From: Haliscomenobacteraceae bacterium
Lineage (GTDB): Bacteria; Bacteroidota; Bacteroidia; Chitinophagales; Saprospiraceae
DNA: 49,345 nt
Assembly: GCA_947501115.1 (NCBI GenBank)
Contig: CANMVX010000026.1
Location: forward strand, 1-49,345
Direction of reading: 5' to 3'
The notes under the pieces are model-generated. The model had not been told where the DNA came from. It saw only the letters and a program-made list of their open reading frames with translations, and did no database searches. Each line of letters begins with the position of its first letter. Within the stretch, counting starts at the first letter, position 1. Positions 35,883 through 45,806 of this stretch are shown piece after piece. A program made the position numbers and the translations under genes.

Positions 35883-37223
35883 TTACAAGAATAAAAGTTC
35901 TAGTTCCGGAATAGCTTCAGATAACGTAAAGACAATGACCTTATCCCCTTTAATCAATACAAAATCTCCATTTGGCAGAAAGCTATCTTCGTCTCGGATT
36001 ACCCCCGCAATAAAAGCATTTTTGGGGAAGTTAATTGATTTGAGAGGCTTATTTAACAGTTTTATGTCTTTCTCCAACGAAAATTCAATGATTTCAGCAT
36101 CGACTCCGTGTAAACTTGTAATAGCTTTGACAGAACCTTTTCTTACAAATCTAAAGATGTTATTCGCGGCGATGAGTTTTTTATTTATTAGGGTATCTAC
36201 ACCAATATCCTGTGACATGTGTGTATAAATTTTACTTTCTACCTGGGCTATTGTTTTGTAAACACCAAAATTCTTAGCGGTCAGACAGGCAATAATATTG
36301 GTTTCCGAATTATCTGTCAATGCCAGGAAAACGTCGCTTTTACCTAATCCATCTTCCTTAAGAGATTCAAAATCAGAGTATTCAGCTTTTATAACCAAGG
36401 TATTATTCAACAATTCATTTAACTCTTTACACCTATTTTTATCTTTTTCAAAAATAGTAACCCTATATTCTTTTTCCAGCATACTTGCCGCAAGAAATCC
36501 TTGCGCATTACCACCCAGAATAGCAATATTTTTTATGGCTTTATCCTTTTTACCAATTAATTGCTGTAAAATTTTGATTTTCTCCTTTTTCGATATAAAA
36601 TAAACATGGTCATTTTTCTGAAAAACGGTATCCCCACTAGGAATGATAGTTTCAAAACTTCTTAAAATGACCAAAACCCTGATATCTAAATCTTTGGCAA
36701 AATGAGGAAAATTAATCAAACTTAAGCCAATTAGAGGAGATTTTTCATCTAATGTCACCCCGGTTACACTTATTTTACCCTCCTCAAAATCGAAAACGTC
36801 GGTGAAAGAACATTGCTTTACCAATCTGTATATTTCCTCAACGGCTAATTGTCTTGGAGAAATAAGCAGATCGATTCCTAGTTTTTCAAAAACCTCCTTG
36901 TTGGCATTAACCAAATATTCAGGATTATTTACCCTGGCAATGGTTTGTTTAGCACCTAACTTTTTGGCTAAAATACAGGAAATCAAATTTGAATTTTCCA
37001 GGGTTGTAACCGCCAGAAATAAATCGGCATTTTGTACATTAGCCCTGTTCAGGACTTCAAAAGAAGTGGCATCACCTTTTAATGTTAACAGATCCAGGTG
37101 TCCCGCGGCATAATCCAAAACATCCTGATTCGAATCTATCAAGATAATATCTTGGTTTTCAATAGACAATAACTGAGCTAAATGAAAACCGACATCTCCA
37201 GCCCCCGCAATGATAATTTTCAT
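35883..37223 (-). CDS. trkA: Trk potassium transporter peripheral subunit TrkA
   Basis: A cytoplasmic regulator with two RCK units. The first begins MKIIIAGAGDVGFHLAQLL, where the GxGxxG NAD site is clear. The second begins NIAILGGNAQGFLAASML near the middle. Each is followed by a TrkA_C-type domain. I prefer the ATG at 37223; the open frame starts five codons earlier with TTG. It gates the TrkH channel in response to nucleotides. First gene of the trkA-trkH operon. Confidence 0.95.
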   Translation of the reverse strand: MKIIIAGAGDVGFHLAQLLSIENQDIILIDSNQDVLDYAAGHLDLLTLKGDATSFEVLNRANVQNADLFLAVTTLENSNLISCILAKKLGAKQTIARVNNPEYLVNANKEVFEKLGIDLLISPRQLAVEEIYRLVKQCSFTDVFDFEEGKISVTGVTLDEKSPLIGLSLINFPHFAKDLDIRVLVILRSFETIIPSGDTVFQKNDHVYFISKKEKIKILQQLIGKKDKAIKNIAILGGNAQGFLAASMLEKEYRVTIFEKDKNRCKELNELLNNTLVIKAEYSDFESLKEDGLGKSDVFLALTDNSETNIIACLTAKNFGVYKTIAQVESKIYTHMSQDIGVDTLINKKLIAANNIFRFVRKGSVKAITSLHGVDAEIIEFSLEKDIKLLNKPLKSINFPKNAFIAGVIRDEDSFLPNGDFVLIKGDKVIVFTLSEAIPELELLFL

Positions 37224-37339
37224 AAAACTGACATTCAATAATTAAAGTACAATTTTACCGAAATTTGTCGAATACTTTGTTTTTTAAACTTATAATTTCT
37301 TCCACCTTGGTTTTACAAGCCGATTTCTCAGAAAATGAT

Positions 37340-37681
37340 TTACCATTTCCAAAAATCAAGGGTACTGAATTTTTCAGGTAACTGGGGACTTACAGTCATA
37401 CTCCTTTTCTCCTTTCCTGATTTCGGTGTTTTTGACATGTTTCCAAGAAGTCCGGAAATAACCTGAGGTGCTGAATATCCGTAGGAAAGCGCTTCGGTAA
37501 TGCTATTAGCCTCTAATAACTGGACAGTAACCATACCAAGAATAAGTAAAAATATAAATCCTACATAAAAATTGATAGATTTGAGATAACCGGGTAAACT
37601 CAGTTGATACCGATTATTTATTAATCTTAACAAATCGGGAATGGCGCCACCAATAAGTCCGTAAAGAAGAAATTCATTCAT
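37340..37681 (-). CDS. Small two-span membrane protein
   Basis: A 113-aa protein with one hydrophobic helix early (EFLLYGLIGGAIPDLLRLI), a second in the middle (INFYVGFIFLLILGMVTVQL), and a charged C-terminal tail (GNMSKTPKSGKEKRSMTVSP). I do not recognise a family. ATG at 37681 is the clear start. It stands between trkA on the same strand and a divergent DUF1080 gene, with 77 bp to the latter. Confidence 0.55.
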   Translation of the reverse strand: MNEFLLYGLIGGAIPDLLRLINNRYQLSLPGYLKSINFYVGFIFLLILGMVTVQLLEANSITEALSYGYSAPQVISGLLGNMSKTPKSGKEKRSMTVSPQLPEKFSTLDFWKW

Positions 37682-37758
37682 AAAAAAGATTATTTAATGA
37701 AAAATGATGAAAAAGATTTACATTAGATTATAATTTTCAGCACCTAAAACTTTATATA

Positions 37759-38508
37759 ATGAAATTACATATCCTCTCTCTTAGAATGCTCTTAACGTTC
37801 TCTTTGGGTACTTTTGCTCAAGCTACGCTTTTTTCACAGATTACCGACCCAAAAGCTACCGAAGTTTGGGAACCGGAGCCAAGAAAAATCACCCCTGTAG
37901 TTAATAATATGCCTCCATCAGACGCTATCGTTTTATTTGACGGTAAAAATATGGACGCCTGGACCGATTTAAAAGGCAATGCTTGTCCATGGCAAATTGC
38001 AGAAAGCTTTTTAACCGTAGTTCCTAAAACAGGTGACATCAAAACAAAAAAGCAATTTGGAGACTGTCAAATCCATATCGAATGGCGAGCTCCTGCGGTG
38101 GTTAAAGGGGAAGGTCAAGGCAGAGGAAATAGTGGTATTTTTCTTCAGGAGATTTATGAACTACAAGTTTTGGATAGCTACGACAATAGAACCTATTCCA
38201 ATGGACAAGCGGCTTCCATTTATAAACAAACAATACCTTTGGTAAATGCTAACAAGAAACCAGGGGAATGGCAGGTATATGAGATTATTTATAAAGCTCC
38301 ACGCTTTAATACCGACGGTATTCTTACCGCACCGCCTACTATTACGGTACTGCATAATGGTGTTTTAGTTCAGAATAACACAGAAATCAAGGGCGCAACA
38401 GAATACATTGGACTACCTAAATTTAAAGCCCATGAAAAAGGTTCTTTAAGGTTACAGGATCATGGAGATTTAGTTAGTTTTAGAAATATCTGGATCAGGG
38501 AATTATAA
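37759..38508 (+). CDS. Secreted DUF1080-family protein (3-keto-glycoside hydrolase-like)
   Basis: A 249-aa exported protein. After a signal peptide (to about residue 27), IVLFDGKNMDAWTDLKG and WQIAESFLTVVPKTGDIKTK open the DUF1080 jelly roll. GRGNSGIFLQEIYELQVLDS with NGQAASIYKQT is the conserved core. LPKFKAHEKGSLRLQDHGDL is the standard ending. Members hydrolyse or eliminate 3-keto-glucosides, or bind sugars. The stop overlaps the ATG of the DUF5916 gene (TAATG), so both are translated together. It may serve outer-membrane sugar processing. Confidence 0.88.
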   Translation: MKLHILSLRMLLTFSLGTFAQATLFSQITDPKATEVWEPEPRKITPVVNNMPPSDAIVLFDGKNMDAWTDLKGNACPWQIAESFLTVVPKTGDIKTKKQFGDCQIHIEWRAPAVVKGEGQGRGNSGIFLQEIYELQVLDSYDNRTYSNGQAASIYKQTIPLVNANKKPGEWQVYEIIYKAPRFNTDGILTAPPTITVLHNGVLVQNNTEIKGATEYIGLPKFKAHEKGSLRLQDHGDLVSFRNIWIREL

Positions 38509-40688
38509 TGAATTATAAACAAATAAAAACTTCCTTTTTCCTGGCTGTATTTTGTCTTTCTTATGTCAATATTATTGCTCAGAAGGCGAATGAATCTATG
38601 GTTTATTCTCTAAAGAAAATTTCCGGGTTAATCAAAGTCGATGGATTTCCTGAAGATGAAGGCTGGAAGGAAATACAGCCTACAACCCGATTTTACGCAG
38701 TACTACCCATGGATACAGGTTTTGCAAAGGTATATACCGAAGTAAAAATGTGTTTCGATGATAAAAATCTGTATTTACTAGCCATAAATTATGAAAAATC
38801 AGAGGGACCATACATGGTTGAGTCCTTAAGACGGGATTTTAGTTTCGGTAAAAATGATAACTTTCTATTGTTTATCGACCCTTTTAATGATCAAACCAAT
38901 GGATTTACCTTTGGATCCAATGCGATGGGTGCTCAATGGGATGGACTTTTATACGATGGCGGAAAGGCAGATTTAAGCTGGGATAATAAATGGACCTCCG
39001 CCGTTCAAAGCGAACCAGACAAATGGACGCTGGAGATGGCGATTCCATTCACCACATTACGATACAAACCAAATGCAGATAAATGGGGTGTAAATTTCAG
39101 CAGGTTAGATATGAAAACCACTGAAAAATCAGCCTGGGCGGCTGTTCCAAGACAATTTCCAACCGCTTCTCTTGCCTACACCGGGTACTTAGAATGGTCA
39201 GAACCCCCACCCTCGCCTGGAACGAATATTTCATTGATTCCTTTTTCCCTTGGTTCATACTCAAATAACAAAGTGAATCAAAAAGAAAAAAGTAATGTGG
39301 CTCTCGGTTTAGATGCCAAGGTGGCTATAAACAGTTCAATGAATCTTGATTTAACCCTGAATCCTGACTTTTCTCAGGTAGAAGTTGATGTTCAACAGAC
39401 CAATTTAGATCGTTTTGAACTGTTCTTCCCCGAACGAAGGCAGTTTTTTATTGAAAATGGAGATTTATTCAATAATTTTGGATATAATAACCTCCGTCCA
39501 TTTTTCTCTCGCCGCATTGGCTTACAAAATAAAATTGTTGGTGGGGCACGTCTTAGTGGTAAACTCAATAAAAACTGGAGATTAGGTGTCTTAAATATGC
39601 AGATGCAGGCAAATGAAAATGAAACTACAGGAACTAATTTTGCTGTATTTGCATTGCAAAGAAAGGTGTTTCAACGCTCAAATATTGGGGTTATTTTAGT
39701 AAACAGAGAACGTTTCGGAGATGCAACTACCCTGGCAAACAGAAATATTGGTGTTGAGTATAATCTTGCCAGTGCTAATAATTTTTGGAGGGGAAAAGTA
39801 TTTTACTTAAACACCCTTTCTGCTAACAAGACAAATAAAGACCAACTCCTCGCTGCCGACATCCAATATACAAATAAGAATATTACTTACGGTATGAAAT
39901 GGGAAGACGTTGGTAATCAGGTAAATGCCGAAACAGGATTTGTTCCCAGAACGGGATATAAAAGACTGAATCCAGGCGTTGGCTACCTATTTTTTCCTAA
40001 ATCTGGAAAAGTATTATCTCATGGTCCTGCCCTTGAATTCAGCAGTTATTTCAATGAAAATTTCAAACAGATTGAAAATGAGCACGTTGCCATTTACAAA
40101 ATAAATTTTCTTAGCAGAGCCGATCTTTTTATCTGGACGGCAACAAATAAGGTGAAACTATTGGCTCGATTTGACCCAACCAATTATGCAGGTCATTTCT
40201 TAAAAGAAGGCACCACTCATCAATGGTATTCCCGAGGATTTGATTTTACCTCCAAACCACAAAGTTTAGTCACTTACCGTGTATCTACTCGACAAGGCGG
40301 TTATTATGCAAATGGGAAAAGAGTTAGATTAGAGGGTGAATTTGGGTACAGGATACAACCTTACTTTTCTATTTCATTACGAGCGTCTTATAATAATTTA
40401 TCCTTTTTTGAGGATGAAAGGCTACCCGAAAAACTCAGGAATAATCAATTTAATTTATGGCTTGCCGGTCCGAGATTTGATTTAACGCTGACAAATAAAT
40501 TGTTTATCACCTATTTTTTTCAATATAACAAGCAGATTGATAATATTAACAGTAATTTTAGGCTTCAATGGCGGTATAGTCCTGCTTCTGATCTATACTT
40601 TGTATATACGGATAATTACTACGCCAACGCTTTTCAGTTAAAGCAACGGCAATTTGTTTTGAAATTTAATTACTGGTGGAATCTTTAA
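38508..40688 (+). CDS. DUF5916 outer-membrane protein with CBM9-like N-terminus
   Basis: A 726-aa exported protein. The signal ends near AQKANES. Residues ~35-230 form a carbohydrate-binding family 9-like domain (SGLIKVDGFPEDEGWKEIQP, NLYLLAINYE, MDGLLYDGG-type loop). The rest is a DUF5916 beta-barrel with FFPERRQFFIENGDLFNNFG and alternating aromatic strands ending in FVLKFNYWWNL. It is probably an outer-membrane channel-like protein with a sugar-binding periplasmic domain. Coupled to the DUF1080 gene. Function is not established for the family. Confidence 0.85.
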   Translation: MNYKQIKTSFFLAVFCLSYVNIIAQKANESMVYSLKKISGLIKVDGFPEDEGWKEIQPTTRFYAVLPMDTGFAKVYTEVKMCFDDKNLYLLAINYEKSEGPYMVESLRRDFSFGKNDNFLLFIDPFNDQTNGFTFGSNAMGAQWDGLLYDGGKADLSWDNKWTSAVQSEPDKWTLEMAIPFTTLRYKPNADKWGVNFSRLDMKTTEKSAWAAVPRQFPTASLAYTGYLEWSEPPPSPGTNISLIPFSLGSYSNNKVNQKEKSNVALGLDAKVAINSSMNLDLTLNPDFSQVEVDVQQTNLDRFELFFPERRQFFIENGDLFNNFGYNNLRPFFSRRIGLQNKIVGGARLSGKLNKNWRLGVLNMQMQANENETTGTNFAVFALQRKVFQRSNIGVILVNRERFGDATTLANRNIGVEYNLASANNFWRGKVFYLNTLSANKTNKDQLLAADIQYTNKNITYGMKWEDVGNQVNAETGFVPRTGYKRLNPGVGYLFFPKSGKVLSHGPALEFSSYFNENFKQIENEHVAIYKINFLSRADLFIWTATNKVKLLARFDPTNYAGHFLKEGTTHQWYSRGFDFTSKPQSLVTYRVSTRQGGYYANGKRVRLEGEFGYRIQPYFSISLRASYNNLSFFEDERLPEKLRNNQFNLWLAGPRFDLTLTNKLFITYFFQYNKQIDNINSNFRLQWRYSPASDLYFVYTDNYYANAFQLKQRQFVLKFNYWWNL

Positions 40689-40691
40689 CCT

Positions 40692-41444
40692 ATGGCAAAG
40701 AAGTTTTTACGATTTATATTGGTTTTACTCATTGGTTTATTCATCATAATGGGGTCTGCCATATATTATTTACACGAAGATGTTCCCGTTGGAACCTCTG
40801 GGAGTGAGGCTGATTTACTGGCTACAAAAATGGAGGAGGCCATTAATAAGCCTGCCTGGAATAATGTTAGATGGGTCAGTTGGACATTTCCAGGGGAAAA
40901 AGTATATGTTTGGGATAAATACAGACAATTCTTGTTGATTGAATGGGGCGGTAAACGCGTCATAATGAACTTGAAAAATAAGGAAGGAAAGGCCTGGCAG
41001 GAAAATCAGGCAGTTAGTGGAAATACCGCAGCAAAATTTATTAAAACAGCCTGGGAAAGCTTTTGTAATGATAGTTTTTGGTTTATAGCTCCAACTAAAG
41101 CTTTTGATAAGGGCGTTAAAAGAGAAATGGTTATCATGCCTTCCGGTGAGAAGGCTTTAAAAGTGATTTATCAGGATGGAGGCGTAACGCCAGGAGACAC
41201 CTATTTATGGGAATTTGACCCAAAAACCAATTTACCTACCTCTTATAAAATGTGGGTTAAAATTATTCCTATTGGAGGCATAAAAAGTACCTGGGAAAAC
41301 TGGATTACCCTTCCCGGAGGTGCAAAAATAGCCATTGATAGAAAACTAGGTCCCCTGAATATTAAGATGAGTAACGTGATGTCGGGCAAAAGCTACAAAG
41401 ATTGTGGTTTGGAAAAAGACCCGTTTCTATCTCTTTCTAAATAA
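40692..41444 (+). CDS. Membrane-anchored hypothetical protein
   Basis: A 250-aa protein with one N-terminal helix (FLRFILVLLIGLFIIMGSAI) and a ~220-residue exported domain rich in Trp and strands (VRWVSWTFPGEKVYVWDKYR, GDTYLWEFDPKTNLPTSYKM). The pattern of short outer-envelope beta-sheets recalls LolA-like folds, but that is a guess. It starts 3 nt after the DUF5916 stop, making a three-gene operon with DUF1080. No motif points to a reaction. Confidence 0.6.
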   Translation: MAKKFLRFILVLLIGLFIIMGSAIYYLHEDVPVGTSGSEADLLATKMEEAINKPAWNNVRWVSWTFPGEKVYVWDKYRQFLLIEWGGKRVIMNLKNKEGKAWQENQAVSGNTAAKFIKTAWESFCNDSFWFIAPTKAFDKGVKREMVIMPSGEKALKVIYQDGGVTPGDTYLWEFDPKTNLPTSYKMWVKIIPIGGIKSTWENWITLPGGAKIAIDRKLGPLNIKMSNVMSGKSYKDCGLEKDPFLSLSK

Positions 41445-41457
41445 TCACTTTTCTTTC

Positions 41458-42873
41458 TTACAATCCTAATTCCTTCCCTCTTTCCTTCATATAGGTGAAG
41501 GCAGCGTCGTAATCGTTTGGAATAATTCCATCAAGAATTGCTTCCCTTACAGCCGTTTTGATTAAGCCTACTTCTTTGGACGGTCCAATAGAAAAGGTAG
41601 CCATAATTAGCTCCCCTGTTATGGGAGGTTGCCAGTTTCGAAGATTATCATTGGATTCAACGGCTTGAATTTTCTCCATGACCATATCGTAATTTTCAAG
41701 ATATTTTTGAACCTTCGATTGATTTTTGGAAGTAATATCAGCTTTACACAAGAGCATAAGGTCATCCAGATCATCTCCAGCATCTACAATAAGCCTTCTA
41801 ATAGCTGAATCAGTAATATTTTCTTTTGTAAGAGAAATGGGTCTCAAATGAAGTCTGACCAGTTGCTGCACATACTTCATTTTAAAATCCATAGGTAATT
41901 TAAGTCTTTTAAAAATGGTGTAAACCATGGTAGCGCCCAACACTTCATGTCCGTGAAAAGACCAACCTATATCTGCTTGCCACCGTTTTGTTTGGGGCTT
42001 AGCAATATCATGTAAAATAGCGGCCCAGCGCAACCATAAATTATCTGTAACCTGACTTAAATTATCTAAAACCTGCAAAGTGTGAAAGAAATTATCCTTG
42101 TGTCCTTTCCCATTTTTAATTTCCACCCCATGTAAAAGCAACATTTCGGGGAAAATAATGGATAATAAACCTGTTTCAAAAAGAAGAAGAAAGCCAACAG
42201 AAGGCTTAGGCGAAAGAATGATTTTATTCAATTCAGCAGCTATTCTTTCCTGAGAAATAATACCTATTCTGTCTTTATATTTTTTTAATGCCTGTTTCGT
42301 ATCGCCATCTAAAACAAACCCAAGTTGAGCGGCGAATCTTATAGCGCGCATCATTCTAAGAGGATCATCAGAAAAAGTTATTCCCGGATCTAATGGTGTT
42401 TTAATAATCTGGTTATTTAAATCTTCCAGACCTTCAAAAGAGTCAAGAAACAAGCCAAATTCATCTGGATTCAAGGAAAAAGCGAGCGCATTCATAGTAA
42501 AATCTCTCCTTTTCTGATCATCTTCCAAGGTCCCCTCCTCCACAGCAGGCTTTCGGGAATCAGCTGAATATGATTCTTTTCGAGCTCCTACAAATTCAAA
42601 TTCAATATCATTAAAACGAAACATAGCTGTTCCATACCGACTGTAGGTAACCACTTTTGGAGAAGGCTGTAAAAGGGCAGCGACATTTTCTGCTAACTGA
42701 ATACCATTACCCACGCATACAATATCGATGTCTTTAGATTGCCTTTTTAAAAAAAAATTTCTAACAAAGCCACCAACCACATAAGCGGGAGCATTCATAT
42801 CAATGGCTACTCTTCCAATTAATCTGAAGAGGAAATCATTTTCCTTATTCGTAAAATCAATTATTTTGGACAC
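41458..42873 (-). CDS. cca: CCA tRNA nucleotidyltransferase with HD domain
   Basis: A 471-aa tRNA nucleotidyltransferase/poly(A) polymerase family protein. YVVGGFVRNFFL and SKDIDIVCVGNG give the GGxVR and DxD metal site. RRDFTMNALAFSL and DDPLRMMRAIRFAAQL are the following motifs. The C-terminal half has an HD-type domain (WAAILHDIAKPQTKRW, later LVRLHLRPISL). Length agrees with Bacteroidota CCA enzymes. The start is GTG (42873): the only nearby ATG is out of frame and an in-frame stop lies just upstream. It adds CCA to tRNA 3' ends. Confidence 0.92.
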   Translation of the reverse strand: MSKIIDFTNKENDFLFRLIGRVAIDMNAPAYVVGGFVRNFFLKRQSKDIDIVCVGNGIQLAENVAALLQPSPKVVTYSRYGTAMFRFNDIEFEFVGARKESYSADSRKPAVEEGTLEDDQKRRDFTMNALAFSLNPDEFGLFLDSFEGLEDLNNQIIKTPLDPGITFSDDPLRMMRAIRFAAQLGFVLDGDTKQALKKYKDRIGIISQERIAAELNKIILSPKPSVGFLLLFETGLLSIIFPEMLLLHGVEIKNGKGHKDNFFHTLQVLDNLSQVTDNLWLRWAAILHDIAKPQTKRWQADIGWSFHGHEVLGATMVYTIFKRLKLPMDFKMKYVQQLVRLHLRPISLTKENITDSAIRRLIVDAGDDLDDLMLLCKADITSKNQSKVQKYLENYDMVMEKIQAVESNDNLRNWQPPITGELIMATFSIGPSKEVGLIKTAVREAILDGIIPNDYDAAFTYMKERGKELGL

Positions 42874-42888
42874 ATTTTAATTTTGGGA

Positions 42889-43890
42889 TCACTCAGACAA
42901 CACAGGTTCTAATCCTGCATAACAGAGAGACATTTCATGAAGAACCTCAAAAATATGATTTTTATCATCTAAGGTTACCAAAGATTTTCTAAACTCCTTA
43001 ATATTAGGAAAACCTCGAAAATAGTTACTATAGTGTCTCCTGGTTTCTAGGATGCCGAGTTTATCACCTTTCCAATCAATAGCTCTGGTAAGATGTTCTG
43101 TTACCGCATTGATTCTTTCTGTTAACGTTGGCGGGTCACAGATAGTTCCGTCGAGCATAAATTGTTTGATTTCTCTAAAAATCCATGGATAACCGATACT
43201 TGCACGACCAATCATAATACCGTCAACACCATACTTTTCTCTGTATTCTACTGCCTTTTGTGGAGAATCAATATCGCCATTTCCAAATATAGGAATATGG
43301 ATTCTTGGGTTTTGTTTCACCTTCGCAATGTAACTCCAATCTGCCTCCCCTTTATACATTTGTTTCCGCGTTCTGGCATGAATACTAACCGCCTGCACAC
43401 CAACATCTTGCAGCCTTTCAACTACTTCTTCTATAAAAATAGTATCTTCATCCCAGCCCAGTCTGGTTTTAACAGTAACAGGCAATTTGGTGTTTTTGAT
43501 CACTGCCTCGGTAAGTTTTATCATCTTGGGTATATCCCGAAGGATCCCTGCACCGGCCATTTTACACACTACTTTTTGAACCGGGCAACCATAATTAATG
43601 TCTAAAATTTCAGGTTTAGCCTCTTCGACAATTTCTGCTGCTCTGCGCATGGAATCAAATTCAGCACCAAAAATTTGAATACCAATGGGCCTTTCTTCAT
43701 CGTAAATATCCAGTTTCTGCACACTTTTATCTGCGTCTCTGATAAGACCTTCCACGCTGATAAACTCAGTGAACATTAAGTCTGCACCCTGAGCTTTACA
43801 CAATGCTCTGAATGGGGGATCACTTACATCCTCCATCGGCGCTAAAATCAACGGAAACTCACCAATATTAATATTTCCAATCTTTACCAT
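42889..43890 (-). CDS. dusB: tRNA dihydrouridine synthase DusB
   Basis: A 333-aa FMN enzyme. LILAPMEDVSDPPFRALCKA is the usual opening. DINYGCPVQKVVCKMAGAGI holds the catalytic Cys. VKTRLGWDEDT and VSIHARTRKQMYKGEADWSY are the FMN/tRNA-binding segments, and IFGNGDIDSPQKA with GVDGIMIGRASIGYPWIF the phosphate-binding end. It reduces uridines in tRNA. It stands 15 bp upstream of cca on the same strand, so two tRNA-maturation genes are probably co-transcribed. Confidence 0.94.
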   Translation of the reverse strand: MVKIGNINIGEFPLILAPMEDVSDPPFRALCKAQGADLMFTEFISVEGLIRDADKSVQKLDIYDEERPIGIQIFGAEFDSMRRAAEIVEEAKPEILDINYGCPVQKVVCKMAGAGILRDIPKMIKLTEAVIKNTKLPVTVKTRLGWDEDTIFIEEVVERLQDVGVQAVSIHARTRKQMYKGEADWSYIAKVKQNPRIHIPIFGNGDIDSPQKAVEYREKYGVDGIMIGRASIGYPWIFREIKQFMLDGTICDPPTLTERINAVTEHLTRAIDWKGDKLGILETRRHYSNYFRGFPNIKEFRKSLVTLDDKNHIFEVLHEMSLCYAGLEPVLSE

Positions 43891-43924
43891 TTGATATTTT
43901 GAGCCATTAAAAAAGAATTAACCA

Positions 43925-43932
43925 CAAAATTA
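43925..43932 (-). promoter_or_regulatory. Putative Bacteroidota -7 box for dusB-cca
   Basis: On the minus strand the sequence TAATTTTG fits TAnnTTTG and lies 34 nt before the dusB ATG, in a gap of 139 bp shared with the divergent nhaD gene. A -33 TTG was not found. Confidence 0.35.
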
Positions 43933-44029
43933 TTTGAAATAACTATAAATATGTTAAAAAAAGAAAATTAAAACTTTATTTTTACAAAAAACACCTGACA
44001 TTTTAACACACACCTTAAAAAATTAATTT

Positions 44030-45358
44030 ATGTTAACAAGTGTAGTCCTTTGTTTCTTCATTGGTTATATTATCATTGTCCTTGAGCAACCTTTAAAATT
44101 AGACAAATCCGTTCCAGCTCTATTGATGGGTGCATTAACCTGGGCTTTGATTTCAGTGGGTAATCTTGAAGTACTCGGTGTGAATCATCAGGTAACGCCA
44201 TTAGAAGACAGTTTACTTCATATAATGGGTAAAACGGCAGAAATTTTATTTTTCCTTTTAGGAGCAATGACTATTGTAGAGTTAGTAGATCTGCATAAAG
44301 GATTTTCACCCATTACTTCGTTGGTAAAAACCAAAGATAAAAAGGCGCTTCTTTGGATTACCTCCCTAATTGCCTTTTTCTTATCTGCTGTACTGGATAA
44401 TCTGACCACTACTATCGTAATGGTATCTATATTAAGAAAACTTGTTCCTAAAAGGGAAGAAAGGTTATTTTATGTTAGTTTAATTATCATTGCTGCCAAT
44501 GCAGGTGGAGCATGGTCACCCATAGGTGATGTAACTACAACTATGCTTTGGATAGGCAAGAAAGTTTCCTCCGTGGGTTTAATGCAAAATTTATTTCTTC
44601 CCTCTATCATTTCCTTAGTTTTACCTGTATTTATTGCCTCATTGCTTCCTATTTTCAAAGGTAAAATAGAAAATATAACCGGACAAGACAACACAATAGA
44701 TACCTCGAAGCTACTTAGTAGTAAAACCATGTTAATTGCTGGTTTAGCTGGTTTAATTTTTGTTCCAATTTTTAAGTCAGTTACTCATTTACCCCCATAT
44801 ATGGGCATCATGATTTCTTTGGGTATTGTTTGGCTCATTTCAGAATATATTCATCCAGAAGAGGAATTTAATCAAGAAAACAGACATCTATATTCAGTGC
44901 ATAAGGCATTATCTAGAATTGAAATTAGTAGTATCATTTTCTTTTTAGGAATTCTATTGGCCGTTGGCGCTTTAGAATCGGTGGTAGTTCTGTCTTCAAC
45001 AGGTGAAAAAGTAGGATTCCTGATGAGTCTGGCAAACAAATTACAAGAACTTATTCCTAATCAAAATATGGTCATCATTTTTATTGGAGTTCTTTCGGCC
45101 ATCATTGATAACGTGCCTTTAGTGGCAGCTACAATGGGTATGTATCCTATGGCTAAGTTTCCTCTGGACAGTAATTTATGGCATTTCATTGCCTATTCTG
45201 CTGGTACAGGTGGAAGTATGCTCGTTATTGGTTCAGCCGCAGGGGTAGCTGCTATGGGTATGGAGAAAATAGATTTTATCTGGTACTTCAAAAATATTAC
45301 TTGGCTGGCCTTTATAGGTTTTATTGCAGGTTGTTTAACCTTTATAGCTCTTACTTAA
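44030..45358 (+). CDS. nhaD: Na+/H+ antiporter NhaD
   Basis: A 442-aa inner-membrane protein of the ion-transporter/arsenite-permease superfamily, NhaD branch. About 12 spans. Diagnostic stretches are ILFFLLGAMTIVELVDLHKG, FLSAVLDNLTTTIVMVSIL, ANAGGAWSPIGDVTTTMLW, and near the end LSAIIDNVPLVAATMGMY with YSAGTGGSMLVIGSAAGVAA. The charged residues in the spans (Asp in DNLTTT and DNVPL) are the usual ion-site residues. It exports sodium in exchange for protons. Divergent from dusB. Confidence 0.93.
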   Translation: MLTSVVLCFFIGYIIIVLEQPLKLDKSVPALLMGALTWALISVGNLEVLGVNHQVTPLEDSLLHIMGKTAEILFFLLGAMTIVELVDLHKGFSPITSLVKTKDKKALLWITSLIAFFLSAVLDNLTTTIVMVSILRKLVPKREERLFYVSLIIIAANAGGAWSPIGDVTTTMLWIGKKVSSVGLMQNLFLPSIISLVLPVFIASLLPIFKGKIENITGQDNTIDTSKLLSSKTMLIAGLAGLIFVPIFKSVTHLPPYMGIMISLGIVWLISEYIHPEEEFNQENRHLYSVHKALSRIEISSIIFFLGILLAVGALESVVVLSSTGEKVGFLMSLANKLQELIPNQNMVIIFIGVLSAIIDNVPLVAATMGMYPMAKFPLDSNLWHFIAYSAGTGGSMLVIGSAAGVAAMGMEKIDFIWYFKNITWLAFIGFIAGCLTFIALT

Positions 45359-45366
45359 AAAACTAA

Positions 45367-45750
45367 ATGGGCATGTTGCGAACCACGAATAAGTTTATCT
45401 TTCTTCCAATTCTTTTATTTTTCAATTCATGCAATTTTATCGCTAACTATCAAATTGTTGGCGTATGGAAGGCGACTGAGATATTTGAAAATGACAAAAT
45501 ATTGAAAGACAAAACATTAGAAAATATCATTTTGCAATTTAATGATGAGGGAAATTATTCCTACGAAGGAACATTAAATTACAAAGAAGCGGGGAAATTT
45601 AAAGTTAGCAGTAACAGCCTCTTTCTAACCACTCAATCAAAGGAAGAAAAAGAACTGCACATAGAATCTTTGAACAGTAAAAAACTGGTTTTACTAATGG
45701 AAGATTCTGGAAAAACACGAAAAATGGTTTTCAGTAAGACCTTTAATTGA
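45367..45750 (+). CDS. Lipocalin-like lipoprotein
   Basis: A 127-aa protein with a lipoprotein signal (FIFLPILLFFNSC, Cys in the lipobox). The mature part begins YQIVGVWKATEIFEND and has the lipocalin-like up-and-down strands (ENIILQFNDEGNYSYEGTLN, KLVLLMEDSGKTRKMVF). Such small proteins occur as DUF4923/lipocalin-like lipoproteins in Bacteroidota, with no known ligand. It lies 8 bp after nhaD and ends just before a strong terminator, so it closes the nhaD operon. Confidence 0.75.
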   Translation: MGMLRTTNKFIFLPILLFFNSCNFIANYQIVGVWKATEIFENDKILKDKTLENIILQFNDEGNYSYEGTLNYKEAGKFKVSSNSLFLTTQSKEEKELHIESLNSKKLVLLMEDSGKTRKMVFSKTFN

Positions 45751-45769
45751 AGGTATATTCAACGTTTTG

Positions 45770-45806
45770 AAAAGGGGGCTGTCTGAAAAGATAGCCCCTT
45801 TTTTAT
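45770..45806 (+). terminator. Rho-independent terminator of the nhaD operon
   Basis: GGGGCTGTCT (45775-45784) pairs with AGATAGCCCC (45789-45798) across a GAAA tetraloop with one G-T pair, followed by six T. It lies about 20 bp after the lipoprotein stop. A and T flanks could also terminate from the other side. Confidence 0.85.

Noticed and set aside
43162-43605. 147-codon plus-strand frame opposite dusB
   Set aside because: Fully antisense to well-conserved dusB codons, with a His/Asn-rich random-like composition.
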